Of a stretch of 36,736 nucleotides of DNA, positions 8,290 through 15,893 are shown in pieces. This DNA is from Ruegeria atlantica (lineage in GTDB: Bacteria; Pseudomonadota; Alphaproteobacteria; Rhodobacterales; Rhodobacteraceae): positions 1-36,736 of the forward strand of contig WQBJ01000036.1 of the NCBI GenBank assembly GCA_013032095.1, in the 5' to 3' direction. The notes beneath the pieces are model-generated. The model was not told the origin of the DNA. It did no database searches and saw only the letters and a program-made list of their open reading frames with translations. Position numbers and translations under genes: made by a program. Numbering within the stretch: position 1 is the first letter of the stretch; the number at the start of each line of letters is the position of its first letter.

Positions 8290-9600
8290 ATGAAAAAGAA
8301 TTTTCTAGGCGCTCTCGCCGTAACTACTGCGTTGTCCCCCGTGGCGGCGATGGCGCAAACTGAAGTTCAGTTCTGGCACGCCTTCACCGGCCGGCTGGGT
8401 GAGCTTGTTAAAGCGCAGGTTGAAGAGTTCAACGCCAGCCAGGATGAGTTCGTCGTGGTTGAAAGCCACAAGGGTAACTACTCGGAAACTCTGAACGCAG
8501 GTATTGCGGCTTTCCGTGCCGGAGAGCAGCCCCACATCCTGATGGTGTTCGAAGTGGGCACGGCAACGATGATGTCGGCTGAAGGTGCGATCAAACCGGT
8601 TTATGAAGTGATGGCCGAAAGCGGCGCATCCTTTGATCCGGATGCATATATCGGGGCTGTCAAAGGGTACTATACGACTACGGACGGCGAGATGCTGTCG
8701 CTGCCTTTCAACTCGTCCACGCCTGTTCTGTGGGTCAACCGCGATGCTTTCGAAGCGGCGGGCGTTGATCCGGACACGGATCTGTCGACCTGGGAAAAAG
8801 TCGGCGACGTACTCGAGCAGCTGAAGGCTGGCGGCGAGGACTGCCCGCTGGTGACCGCATGGCAAAGCTGGATTCACCTCGAGAATCTGTCGGCCTATCA
8901 CGACGTTCCGTTCGCATCGCAGGACAACGGTTTTGCCGGTCTGGATACCGAGCTGATGCTGAACGGTCCGGCGCAGGTCGCACACCTGACAGCAATGGGT
9001 GACTGGGCCAAGGATGGCAAGTTCATCTACACCGGGCGCAGAAACGAGGGTGGTGCAAATTTCCGGGCCGGTGAATGCGCGTTGTTCACGGAAAGCTCGG
9101 CCGGTTACGCCGGTATCAGCTCTGAAGCTGAGTTCGAGTTCGACGTGCGCCCGCTACCCTATTGGGAGGCGGTCACCAGTGAGCCGCAGAATACCATTAT
9201 CGGTGGTGCATCCCTTTGGGTAATGGAAGGCCATGATCCCGAGGAATACAAAGGTGTTGGAGAGTTCCTAAGCTTCCTTTCCTCGTCTGACGTTCAGGCT
9301 GCTTGGCACCAAAATACCGGTTATCTTCCAATCACGGCCGAAGCGGGTGAAGCTACTCGTGCTGCAGGTTTCTATGATGAAAACCCGGGCACCGATATCG
9401 CGGTGATCCAGATGACAGCGAAGGAACCAACCGCAAACTCGAAAGGTCTGCGTCTGGGCTCGTTCGACCAGATTCGCGGCATCATCGACGAAGAGCTTGA
9501 GGCCGTCTGGTCCGGTGAAAAGACCGCTCAGGAAGCGATGGACAGCGCAAAAGAGCGCGGTGACGCACTGCTGCGCCGGTTCGAATCCGCCAATCAATAA
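8290..9600 (+). CDS. ugpB: sn-Glycerol-3-phosphate / glycerophosphodiester ABC transporter, substrate-binding protein UgpB
   Basis: Periplasmic binding protein that captures sn-glycerol-3-phosphate and glycerophosphodiesters for the Ugp importer. The mature N-terminus (VQFWHAFTGRLGELV) and the segment PHILMVFEVGTATMM followed by GAIKPVYEVM are characteristic of UgpB. A Sec signal peptide is visible: MKKNFLGALA, a hydrophobic core, and probable cleavage after AMA near residue 22. The total of 436 residues is the usual length. I start at the ATG at 8290, which has GGAGGA 8 bases upstream; an in-frame ATG at 8278 would place the ribosome site inside the gene. It is the first gene of the operon ugpBAECQ and is separated from ugpA by a hairpin with a T-rich tail. 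Confidence 0.93.
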   Translation: MKKNFLGALAVTTALSPVAAMAQTEVQFWHAFTGRLGELVKAQVEEFNASQDEFVVVESHKGNYSETLNAGIAAFRAGEQPHILMVFEVGTATMMSAEGAIKPVYEVMAESGASFDPDAYIGAVKGYYTTTDGEMLSLPFNSSTPVLWVNRDAFEAAGVDPDTDLSTWEKVGDVLEQLKAGGEDCPLVTAWQSWIHLENLSAYHDVPFASQDNGFAGLDTELMLNGPAQVAHLTAMGDWAKDGKFIYTGRRNEGGANFRAGECALFTESSAGYAGISSEAEFEFDVRPLPYWEAVTSEPQNTIIGGASLWVMEGHDPEEYKGVGEFLSFLSSSDVQAAWHQNTGYLPITAEAGEATRAAGFYDENPGTDIAVIQMTAKEPTANSKGLRLGSFDQIRGIIDEELEAVWSGEKTAQEAMDSAKERGDALLRRFESANQ

Positions 9601-9612
9601 GTTGTAATTTGA

Positions 9613-9634
9613 TGCGGGCCTATTAAGGCCCGCA
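9613..9634 (+). terminator. Intercistronic hairpin/attenuator between ugpB and ugpA
   Basis: An 8-base-pair GC-rich stem (TGCGGGCC / GGCCCGCA) with a six-base loop TATTAA, followed by TTTTCTTTCTT. It looks like a Rho-independent terminator, but the operon clearly continues with ugpA 26 bases later. It is best read as a partial terminator or mRNA-stabilising hairpin that gives more ugpB than membrane-subunit mRNA. Confidence 0.75.
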
Positions 9635-9660
9635 TTTTCTTTCTTCGGTGGATTATCAGG

Positions 9661-10542
9661 ATGGAAAAACGCGTCACCTTCCGCGGCTGGCTTTTGCCAT
9701 TGGCGCTGATCGCCCCTCAGGTCATCATTTCCGCCGTTTTCTTCTTTTACCCCGCAGGCCAGGCCGTTTGGCAGTCTCTGTTCATACCTGATCCCTTTGG
9801 GTTGTCGTCCCAATTCGTCGGGCTCGGCAACTTTGAATTCCTGCTGAGTGACAAATTCTACCGCGCCTCTTTTGTGACGACGGCGGTGTTTTCAACGCTC
9901 GTAACACTGTGTTCAATGATCCCGGCCTTGTTTCTGGCGGTAATCGCAGATCGTCTAATCAAGGGATCGGGCGTCTACCGGACTTTGCTGATTTGGCCCT
10001 ACGCCGTTGCCCCCGCCGTGGCTGGTGTACTGTGGCTTTTCATGTTCAACACGCGAGTTGGTGTCGTGTCTTGGTACCTCGGCCAACTCGGCTATGACTG
10101 GAACCACGTTCTGAACGGCACCGAGGCCATGGGGTTGGTGGTTGTAGCATCGGCTTGGGGGCGCATCAGCTATAACTTCCTGTTCTTTTTCGCAGCCCTG
10201 CAATCGGTTCCGCGGTCGGTGATCGAGGCTGCCGCGATCGACGGCGCGCGCTTCTGGCGACGGTTCTTCACAATCGTTCTACCGCTGTTGTCTCCGACTG
10301 CGTTCTTCCTGCTGGTGGTGAATGTCGTCTACGCCTTCTTTGAAACCTTTGGCGTTATCCACACGATCACCGGAGGTGGGCCGCAGCAGGCGACGACTAT
10401 TCTGGTCTACAAAGTCTTTTCGGACGGGTTCGTTGGGCAGGATCTTGGGTCATCGTCGGCGCAGTCGGTCATTTTGCTGATCGTGGTCGGCCTATTGACC
10501 GTCATCCAATTTAAATATGTGGAAAAGAGGGTGCACTACTGA
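9661..10542 (+). CDS. ugpA: sn-Glycerol-3-phosphate ABC transporter permease UgpA
   Basis: Inner-membrane permease subunit of the Ugp importer, 293 residues, with about six hydrophobic segments (for example residues 12-30, 72-96, 108-128, 158-180, 205-230, 268-286). The cytoplasmic EAA loop that contacts the ATPase is EAAAIDGARFWRRFF, from about residue 189. It belongs to the MalF/MalG-type permease family (BPD_transp_1). Start is the ATG at 9661. Its stop overlaps the ugpE start in a TGATG, so the two permeases are translationally coupled. Assignment as ugpA rests on UgpB-like and UgpQ-like neighbours as well as the sequence. Confidence 0.92.
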   Translation: MEKRVTFRGWLLPLALIAPQVIISAVFFFYPAGQAVWQSLFIPDPFGLSSQFVGLGNFEFLLSDKFYRASFVTTAVFSTLVTLCSMIPALFLAVIADRLIKGSGVYRTLLIWPYAVAPAVAGVLWLFMFNTRVGVVSWYLGQLGYDWNHVLNGTEAMGLVVVASAWGRISYNFLFFFAALQSVPRSVIEAAAIDGARFWRRFFTIVLPLLSPTAFFLLVVNVVYAFFETFGVIHTITGGGPQQATTILVYKVFSDGFVGQDLGSSSAQSVILLIVVGLLTVIQFKYVEKRVHY

Positions 10543-11399
10543 TGGCCGCCCAACAACACGGAATGGTCGAAAAACGCGGGATGGGGGTCTGGTCGACCCA
10601 TGCGCTAATGATCCTTGGTGTTCTGATCATCTTCTTTCCTATCTGGCTGGCATTTGTGGCCTCGACCGTTACCCAGCCGGAAATCGTGTCCCCGCCGATG
10701 CCGTTGGTGCCGGGTGATCAGTTTTTGGAAAACTACAAGGCCGCGCTGTTTTCCGGCGTGAATGTCCCAGTCGCTACGATGTTGTTCAACAGCCTCGTGA
10801 TGGCCATTGGTATTGCGGTGGGCAAGATCGTGATCTCGCTATTGTCAGCCTTTGCGATTGTCTATTTCCGATTTCCCGGTCGAACGACGTTTTTTTGGCT
10901 TATCTTCTTGACGCTTATGCTCCCGGTCGAAGTCCGCATTGTTCCAACCTTTGAAGTTGTCGCCGGGTTCGGCATGCTCAACAGCTACTATGGGTTGATC
11001 TTCCCTCTTATCGCTTCGGCCACGGCAACATTCCTTTTCCGGCAGTTCTTTCTGACTATCCCAGATGAACTGGCCGAAGCAGCTCGAGTCGACGGCGCAC
11101 GCCCGATGCGGTTCTTCATTGATATCGTTGTGCCCATGAGCAGGACCAATATCGCGGCGTTGTTCGTAATCCTGTTCATCTATGGCTGGAACCAATACCT
11201 TTGGCCGCTGCTCATCACCACCGACCCTGAAATGAACACCATTGTGATGGGCATCAAACAGATGTTCCCGTCCGGCGATGATGTGGCCGAATGGCCGGTC
11301 ATCATGGCCACATCTATTCTGGCAATGATCCCACCGGTCATAGTGGTGGTGTCGATGCAAAAGCTCTTTGTCCGCGGCCTTGTCGATAGCGAGAAGTAA
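10542..11399 (+). CDS. ugpE: sn-Glycerol-3-phosphate ABC transporter permease UgpE
   Basis: Second membrane permease of the Ugp importer, 285 residues. It has an N-terminal membrane segment around residues 20-42, several more between 78 and 280, and the EAA loop EAARVDGARPMRFFIDIVVP from about residue 179. The segment YGWNQYLWPLLITTDPEMNT is typical of UgpE. It forms a heterodimer with UgpA in the inner membrane and docks a UgpC dimer. The ATG overlaps the ugpA stop by one base, and ugpC begins 4 bases after its stop, so the whole operon is expected on one transcript. Confidence 0.92.
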   Translation: MAAQQHGMVEKRGMGVWSTHALMILGVLIIFFPIWLAFVASTVTQPEIVSPPMPLVPGDQFLENYKAALFSGVNVPVATMLFNSLVMAIGIAVGKIVISLLSAFAIVYFRFPGRTTFFWLIFLTLMLPVEVRIVPTFEVVAGFGMLNSYYGLIFPLIASATATFLFRQFFLTIPDELAEAARVDGARPMRFFIDIVVPMSRTNIAALFVILFIYGWNQYLWPLLITTDPEMNTIVMGIKQMFPSGDDVAEWPVIMATSILAMIPPVIVVVSMQKLFVRGLVDSEK

Positions 11400-11402
11400 G
11401 AA

Positions 11403-12458
11403 ATGGCAACAGTAACCCTAGAGAACGTCAAAAAGAGCTTTGGCCCGACGGACGTCATCCATGGCATCGATATCGATATTGCTGATGGTGAGTTCATCGT
11501 GATCGTCGGCCCCTCGGGCTGCGGCAAGTCTACGCTGTTGCGAATGGTTGCGGGCCTCGAAACCGTGACTGCGGGCGAAATCCGTATTGGAGAGGAACGG
11601 GCCAACGACAAAGAGCCGATGGATCGCGACATCGCGATGGTGTTCCAGAACTATGCACTCTATCCACATATGTCTGTGCGCCAGAATATGGGGTACGGCC
11701 TTAAGATCGCCGGTCTGCCCAAGAACCAGATCGACCAGAAGGTGACCGAGGCCGCCAAGCTGTTGCAACTGGAATCCTTGCTGGATCGCAAACCAAGACA
11801 ACTTTCCGGCGGGCAACGTCAGAGGGTGGCGATGGGTCGAGCCATTGTACGCGAGCCAGCAGTTTTCCTGTTTGATGAGCCGCTTTCGAACCTTGATGCC
11901 AAGCTGCGGGTTCAGATGCGTCTGGAAATTCGCGAACTTCAGGAAAAGCTGGGGATTACGGCGCTCTATGTGACCCACGATCAGGTCGAGGCCATGACGA
12001 TGGCCGACAGGATGATCGTGATGAATGGTGGCATTGCCGAGCAGATTGGAACGCCGTTAGAGGTCTACGAAACACCGAGAACTCTGTTCGCGGCACAATT
12101 CATTGGCAGCCCTGCGATGAATGTGTTTGACGCCCAGCGTAAAAACGGAACGATCAAGATCGGTGAAGTTGCGGTCGGCCGATCTGCAGGTCCTGATACC
12201 GCGTTGAAGCTGGGGATACGCCCAGAGCATCTGCTGTTGGATGATAGTGGTCCGCTAGACGCGGCGATTCAGATGGCAGAACCGTTAGGGGCCAACACTC
12301 TGTTGCACGGTCAACTCGCGAGAGTCGGCGGAGCGATCACGATAAGCCTACCGGGCGTCCACCCAATCGAAGGCCGGCATCCGAACATGCGGTTCTCGGT
12401 CGCCTCAGAGCACATGCATCTGTTTAACCAATCAACCGGTGAAAGGCTGGGCGGCTAA
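11403..12458 (+). CDS. ugpC: sn-Glycerol-3-phosphate ABC transporter ATP-binding protein UgpC
   Basis: Cytoplasmic ATPase that powers the importer, 351 residues, of the MalK/UgpC family. Walker A GPSGCGKS is at residues 36-43, Q-loop FQNYALYPHM at 81-90, the ABC signature LSGGQ at 134-138, Walker B VFLFDEP at about 154-160, and the switch histidine H192 is in YVTHDQ. The last 110 residues match a TOBE/OB-type regulatory domain (LGIRPEHLLLD). All catalytic motifs are intact. Its stop overlaps the start of ugpQ in a TAATG. In enterobacteria UgpC-type ATPases can be inhibited through the C-terminal domain; this is not visible here. Confidence 0.93.
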   Translation: MATVTLENVKKSFGPTDVIHGIDIDIADGEFIVIVGPSGCGKSTLLRMVAGLETVTAGEIRIGEERANDKEPMDRDIAMVFQNYALYPHMSVRQNMGYGLKIAGLPKNQIDQKVTEAAKLLQLESLLDRKPRQLSGGQRQRVAMGRAIVREPAVFLFDEPLSNLDAKLRVQMRLEIRELQEKLGITALYVTHDQVEAMTMADRMIVMNGGIAEQIGTPLEVYETPRTLFAAQFIGSPAMNVFDAQRKNGTIKIGEVAVGRSAGPDTALKLGIRPEHLLLDDSGPLDAAIQMAEPLGANTLLHGQLARVGGAITISLPGVHPIEGRHPNMRFSVASEHMHLFNQSTGERLGG

Positions 12459-13402
12459 TGGCGTTTCCTCAAGTCGAAGCCTTCCGTGGTGGAGAAAACC
12501 TGATCCGGGTCGTGGGCCATCGAGGGGCAAGAGGCGTTTTGCCCGAAAACAGCATGATTGGTTTTGATTTCTCGCTGTCTATCGGTGTCCCGCTTCTTGA
12601 GTTTGATATTGTGCTGACGGCGGATGACGTGCCGGTCATAACTCATAATCATCGTCTGCACGCCCCGAGCTTTCGCGGCGCAGATGGCCTGTTTCTGACC
12701 GGGGAGGAACCGAAAGTTTCGTCACTGACTTTCGAACAGATTCAGCAATTCGATATTGGACGGTTAGACGGGCATTCTGACTATGGCCAACGCTTCCCGG
12801 ATCAGGCGCAACTGGACGGCGTTCGAGTCCCAAGGCTGATGGACTTGCTAGATTTGGTAAGTGAACCAAAATACGGCGATGCCTATCTGATGCTCGAACT
12901 GAAGTCGGATCCTGACGTGGCCCATGATCCGCTTCATAGGGAGAATTTTGTCGGGCGAGTTCTACAGGAGGTTCGCGCCAAAGGTCTTTCGTCGCGCGCG
13001 GTGCTGCACAGTTTTGACTGGAACCTTCTGGAGGAATGTCAGCGACAAGCTCCTGATATGCCGTCTTCCTACCTTACACAGCTTCCAGATAACGCGGATG
13101 ATGTTGGAGAGGATTCCTCGAAAGCGGTTTGCCCCGACTTTCATGGTCGTCATGATGAAATTCCAAATTTGGTCAAGCAAGCTGGCGGTTCGCTTTGGTG
13201 CCCGTACTATGCGGATGTAACGGCTGAAAATGTGGCGCGCGCAAAAGATCTGGGCCTATGTGTTGCCGTTTGGACGGTCAATGAGCACGAAGAAATAGAC
13301 AGGATGATCGACCTGCGCGTGGATGCAATCGTATCTGACTACCCCGGTCGGGTTCAAAGGCATTTGTCGGATTTGTGTATGAGGTGGCGCGTCGGAAACT
13401 AG
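12458..13402 (+). CDS. ugpQ: Glycerophosphodiester phosphodiesterase UgpQ
   Basis: Hydrolyses imported glycerophosphodiesters such as glycerophosphocholine to sn-glycerol-3-phosphate and an alcohol. The GDPD TIM-barrel signature is complete: VVGHRGARGVLPENS with H21, R22 and E30, then LEFDIVLTADDVPVITHNH with E48, D50 and H63, and later LMLELKSD and VWTVNEHEEIDRMIDL. The protein is 314 residues without signal peptide, so it is cytoplasmic like UgpQ. Translation is coupled to ugpC by a one-base overlap. It closes the operon and supports glycerophosphodiesters as the physiological substrate. Confidence 0.92.
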   Translation: MAFPQVEAFRGGENLIRVVGHRGARGVLPENSMIGFDFSLSIGVPLLEFDIVLTADDVPVITHNHRLHAPSFRGADGLFLTGEEPKVSSLTFEQIQQFDIGRLDGHSDYGQRFPDQAQLDGVRVPRLMDLLDLVSEPKYGDAYLMLELKSDPDVAHDPLHRENFVGRVLQEVRAKGLSSRAVLHSFDWNLLEECQRQAPDMPSSYLTQLPDNADDVGEDSSKAVCPDFHGRHDEIPNLVKQAGGSLWCPYYADVTAENVARAKDLGLCVAVWTVNEHEEIDRMIDLRVDAIVSDYPGRVQRHLSDLCMRWRVGN

Positions 13403-13510
13403 TGAGTTCTTAGTCGCAAGATCCTGACGCTCTTTTTGTTTCTTCCAGTCACAATCGAAAAGGATAAATCACATCACCACTTTAATCTGGCCAGCTAGGC
13501 GAAAAGAATA

Positions 13511-13960
13511 GTGGTTCAGCGTACTAAACAAGTTGCAGCGTTGCCCCTGCAATTGTTCGGTGACCGCCTTAAGGTCCTCCTAATCACGTCGCGTGACACG
13601 GGGCGTTGGATCATGCCGAAAGGTTGGCCGATGGATGGCAAGAAAGACTGGCGTGCAGCAGAAATCGAAGCGCTGGAGGAGGCCGGGGTGGAAGGCACAA
13701 TTTCTCGCAAACCCATCGGTGAGTTCGAATACGCCAAGTTTTTTAATGACGGTACCAGTGTCAATGTGAAAGCCATCGTCTATCCACTCTACGTTGATAA
13801 GGTAAAGCGCCGTTGGAAGGAAAGGCACCAAAGAAAAAGGCACTGGTTCTCGCCCAGGGGTGCAGCGAAAGCACTCAAACAGCCAGAGCTGGAAGATTTG
13901 CTCCTCGACCTAAAAAGCAATCCAAGAAAAAACAAATCGATCCGCGAATTGTTACCTTGA
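13511..13960 (+). CDS. NUDIX hydrolase
   Basis: A 149-residue cytoplasmic NUDIX-fold pyrophosphohydrolase. The segment WIMPKGWPMDGKKDW leads into the Nudix box, whose core is AAEIEALEEAGVEG; the metal-binding E-x-x-E-E-x-G part is present, although the usual R before the first E is I. This form is common in alphaproteobacterial NUDIX proteins related to diphosphoinositol polyphosphate phosphohydrolases, but the substrate is unknown. The C-terminus is basic and lysine-rich. It starts with GTG at 13511, since no ATG lies upstream in frame near the domain start; the ribosome site is weak. It sits 108 bases after ugpQ on the same strand and may be transcribed separately. Confidence 0.85.
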   Translation: MVQRTKQVAALPLQLFGDRLKVLLITSRDTGRWIMPKGWPMDGKKDWRAAEIEALEEAGVEGTISRKPIGEFEYAKFFNDGTSVNVKAIVYPLYVDKVKRRWKERHQRKRHWFSPRGAAKALKQPELEDLLLDLKSNPRKNKSIRELLP

Positions 13961-14108
13961 ACAAAGGCAATGCCATTCATATCGATTCTGGCTCGGAGCG
14001 GGTTTAACCGGAATGAGAAGATTTGATTTTTTTCTCCGCAAATAGTTTTCCAGCCTCGAAGCCAACGAAACACTGGATTCTTGCTGCGAACGATCAAACG
14101 CCAAGGCC
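13961..14108. other. Convergent intergenic region after the NUDIX gene
   Basis: This stretch lies between the NUDIX stop and the stop of a truncated minus-strand frame. It contains a run of seven T on the plus strand (GATTTTTTTCTCC) after a poor stem (GAGAA/TTCTC). A weak terminator for the NUDIX transcript is possible but not convincing. Confidence 0.3.
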
Positions 14109-14204
14109 CTAATGTTCAATCAAAGTTGAATGTCCGTCGCGAAACTCGATGAAGCCGTCTTGAGGTTCATTCAATGCGAAAACCTCTTGTGGCGACAGGC
14201 CCAG
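14109..14204 (-). pseudogene. 3' end of an unidentified gene, truncated by an IS6-family remnant
   Basis: On the minus strand a frame ending PLLGLSPQEVFALNEPQDG and then FIEFRDGHSTLIEH reaches a stop at 14109. To its right (upstream in its own direction) the sequence becomes the antisense of the IS6 transposase remnant at about 14205, so the gene has lost its 5' part. The text reads like a genuine protein C-terminus; I considered a histidine-phosphatase-like tail but cannot support it. It is convergent with the NUDIX gene. Confidence 0.35.
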
Positions 14205-14636
14205 AAGCGGCATTATCTGTGGCGTGTAGTAGATTGTGAAAGCGAGGTGCTTGAAGGCGTGGCCACCAAGCGTCGAAACAAGCTGGCGGCATTGAAAATC
14301 TTCAGGAAATTGATGAAGCAGCACGGCGCAGCGGACGAGTTGGTTACGGATTGCTTCGCGTCATATCGGGCGGCACTCAGAGAACTCGGTACGACGGCAA
14401 AGCAAAAGACGGGCAGGTGGTTCAATAACTGGGTTGAGAGCTCATACCTCCCGTTCCGACGACGAGAACGCGCGATGCAGCACTTCCGGCGCATGAGAAG
14501 TTTGCAGAAGTTCGTCGCCGCCCATTCCTCTGTCTATAACCACTTCAACAAGGAAAGGTCTCTCACCAGCCGAGAAACCTTCAAGCTGACACGCACCGCT
14601 GCTCTCGCCGAGTGGCGCGAACTTGGTGCAGCATAG
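14205..14636 (+). pseudogene. IS6-family transposase remnant, N-terminally truncated
   Basis: About 143 codons starting KRHYLWRVVD and ending ALAEWRELGAA match the C-terminal 60 percent of the intact transposase. The first catalytic aspartate (in HVDED of the intact copy) is missing; the second (VTDCFASYRAAL) and the glutamate (NNWVESSYLP) remain, with W in place of the usual R before VE. The frame stays open upstream to an ATG at 14130, but those 25 codons come from the flanking, oppositely oriented gene, so the 168-codon open frame is a chimera. It is not expected to transpose. Confidence 0.82.
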
Positions 14637-14723
14637 AGGGCAGCGCTATTGGCTTAGCAGAGATTGGTTCAAACTTGCCTGAAAGCGACGCACAGATTGG
14701 CTCGAATTTGTCCTACTGCGACC
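14205..14723 (+). mobile_element. Decayed IS6-family element (5' truncated)
   Basis: Homology to the complete element begins at about 14205 and runs through the transposase stop at 14636 into the terminal region. The left inverted repeat and roughly the first 95 codons are missing. The right end is unusual: the terminal segment appears twice in tandem, at 14662-14689 and 14695-14723 (both starting GATTGG), with a period of 33 bases; the complete copy has it once. The element lies in the same orientation as the copies at 1-172 and 26458-27275. Confidence 0.8.
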
Positions 14724-15492
14724 TCTTTCCGTGTTGGCCTACGTTTAGTATCCCGCTGTCCTTCACCTCGGCGTACACACCCATATCCATGTGGCCCAAG
14801 TGTTTTCGAATAAGGAACGGGATTCTTAGGTCTCGTTCGGCTGTTTCTGGGTTAACTTCAGTAGCGGCGCATCTTTTTGTTCGCGAGATCATTTTTAGCT
14901 TCACATCGCCAAACGCCAAAGTAGAGCCGATAGAATCTAACTCGGAAAACGGTGGTAGCCCGTCCAATTCAATATTCGCGCGAAACCTTGCTGGGTGTAT
15001 TTCCACGTTTAGCAGTCTACTAAGCGCGTCGACAGAGGCTAGGTTGAGAACGGAAATAGCGTTCATCATTTTTTGCGACACAACCGAAACGTCCGTAAAT
15101 CGATGTGGGTAAGAAGAGACAAACACTGGCGGCTCGGGGTCTCTCAAGCCAAGTGTGCTGTGGAGGAAATTCGCCGCCTCTAATTGCCCCTTTTGCTCAC
15201 GCATTTTGAAGCGGTGAGTTCTCTTGCCTGCTTCAATCTCCAGCAGCTGAGTTTGAGCGTCGAATTTGGTTTGGATACCGGCCAGACTTGCTTCATTCAA
15301 AAGCACTACAAATCGGTCTTTTTCCAACGGTTTCGGATCAAGGGGGTCAAAACCAGAGTTGTAGCGTGCAAAGCCGAACAGGCGGTCACCAGGAATGCCT
15401 TCTCCCGCTCGAAGGTTTACGGTGCTTAGTGGTTCCGGGCTCAAACCTTTGATAGGGTACCGGTTCATCCGCACAATGGTGAGTTCATTCAT
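14713..15492 (-). CDS. MOSC domain-containing protein with IS-derived C-terminus
   Basis: A 259-residue protein with an N-terminal MOSC beta-barrel domain (RMNRYPIKGLSPEPLSTVNL, GDRLFGFAR) and a C-terminal MOSC domain (NLASVDALSRLLNVEIHPARFR, RTKRCAATEVNPETAERD). MOSC domains are related to the molybdenum-cofactor sulfurase C-terminus and to YcbX/YiiM-type reductases; the conserved Cys of RCAATEVNPET is present. Start is the ATG at 15492 with CAGGA upstream. The last residues (about GQHGKRSQ) and the stop are encoded where the gene meets the decayed IS right end, so the native tail, normally a GD.V-type strand, is probably altered. Function of the altered protein is uncertain. Confidence 0.83.
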   Translation of the reverse strand: MNELTIVRMNRYPIKGLSPEPLSTVNLRAGEGIPGDRLFGFARYNSGFDPLDPKPLEKDRFVVLLNEASLAGIQTKFDAQTQLLEIEAGKRTHRFKMREQKGQLEAANFLHSTLGLRDPEPPVFVSSYPHRFTDVSVVSQKMMNAISVLNLASVDALSRLLNVEIHPARFRANIELDGLPPFSELDSIGSTLAFGDVKLKMISRTKRCAATEVNPETAERDLRIPFLIRKHLGHMDMGVYAEVKDSGILNVGQHGKRSQ

Positions 15493-15780
15493 TCGTGGGA
15501 TCCTGATTTGACGAGATATTCCCGCGGTGGGGCTAGCACGCGCCCTTCAAGCTATTCCACTGCGGCTCCTTGGTGAATGGCAAGAATTTGGTTTTGGCAC
15601 CATGATAGGTGGGTTCGGGTTGGCATTCCAAAGCTGTCTGCGCCCTGGCTTGAAGCATAGCCCCGTTCGATTTCGAATTCCCTCTCCCTTTTTGCATGAT
15701 GAATCTTAGGAAAGTGGGTGTGGTGAAGTATGTATTAAAAGCAATCTACTAGCGACCATTATTAAGGTGGATTTAGTAGT
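15493..15780. other. Intergenic region upstream of MOSC gene and of the carbohydrate operon
   Basis: This is a divergent promoter region between the MOSC gene (minus) and the binding-protein gene at 15894 (plus). No gene is supported; the 60-codon plus-strand frame at 15527-15709 is not protein-like. Bases around 15664-15688 (GTTCGATTTCGAATTCC) superficially recall a tRNA T-arm but no tRNA can be folded. Confidence 0.4.
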
Positions 15781-15830
15781 TTTGAGGTACGAACCTCAAA
15801 AAATTCTGGACTTGAGGTGCGTACCTCAAA
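15781..15830. promoter_or_regulatory. Tandem 20-bp palindromic operators upstream of the carbohydrate operon
   Basis: Two nearly identical palindromes lie at 15781-15800 and 15811-15830, with consensus TTGAGGTNCGNACCTCAA, centres 30 bases apart (about three helical turns). The central CG is typical of LacI-family operators. A further half-site-like AGAGGTATGC follows at 15838-15847. The sites are 64 bases before the start of the first gene of an operon that itself encodes a LacI-family regulator (23087-24145), which is the obvious candidate ligand. Spacing by integral turns suggests cooperative binding. I found no further copy elsewhere in the window by eye. Confidence 0.75.
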
Positions 15831-15893
15831 TAGCCTTAGAGGTATGCCGCGATTCGCACATCCTCGATTGACGGCGAAAAAAGGGAGGAATGG

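Noticed and set aside
13389..13440. Possible Rho-independent terminator after ugpQ (GCGTC...GACGC then CTCTTTTTG)
   Set aside because: Only five paired bases with a loop of more than 30; too weak to list as a feature.
15660..15690. Bases resembling a tRNA T-arm and acceptor (possible attachment site)
   Set aside because: No D-arm, anticodon arm or CCA end can be aligned, and no integrase gene is present in the window.
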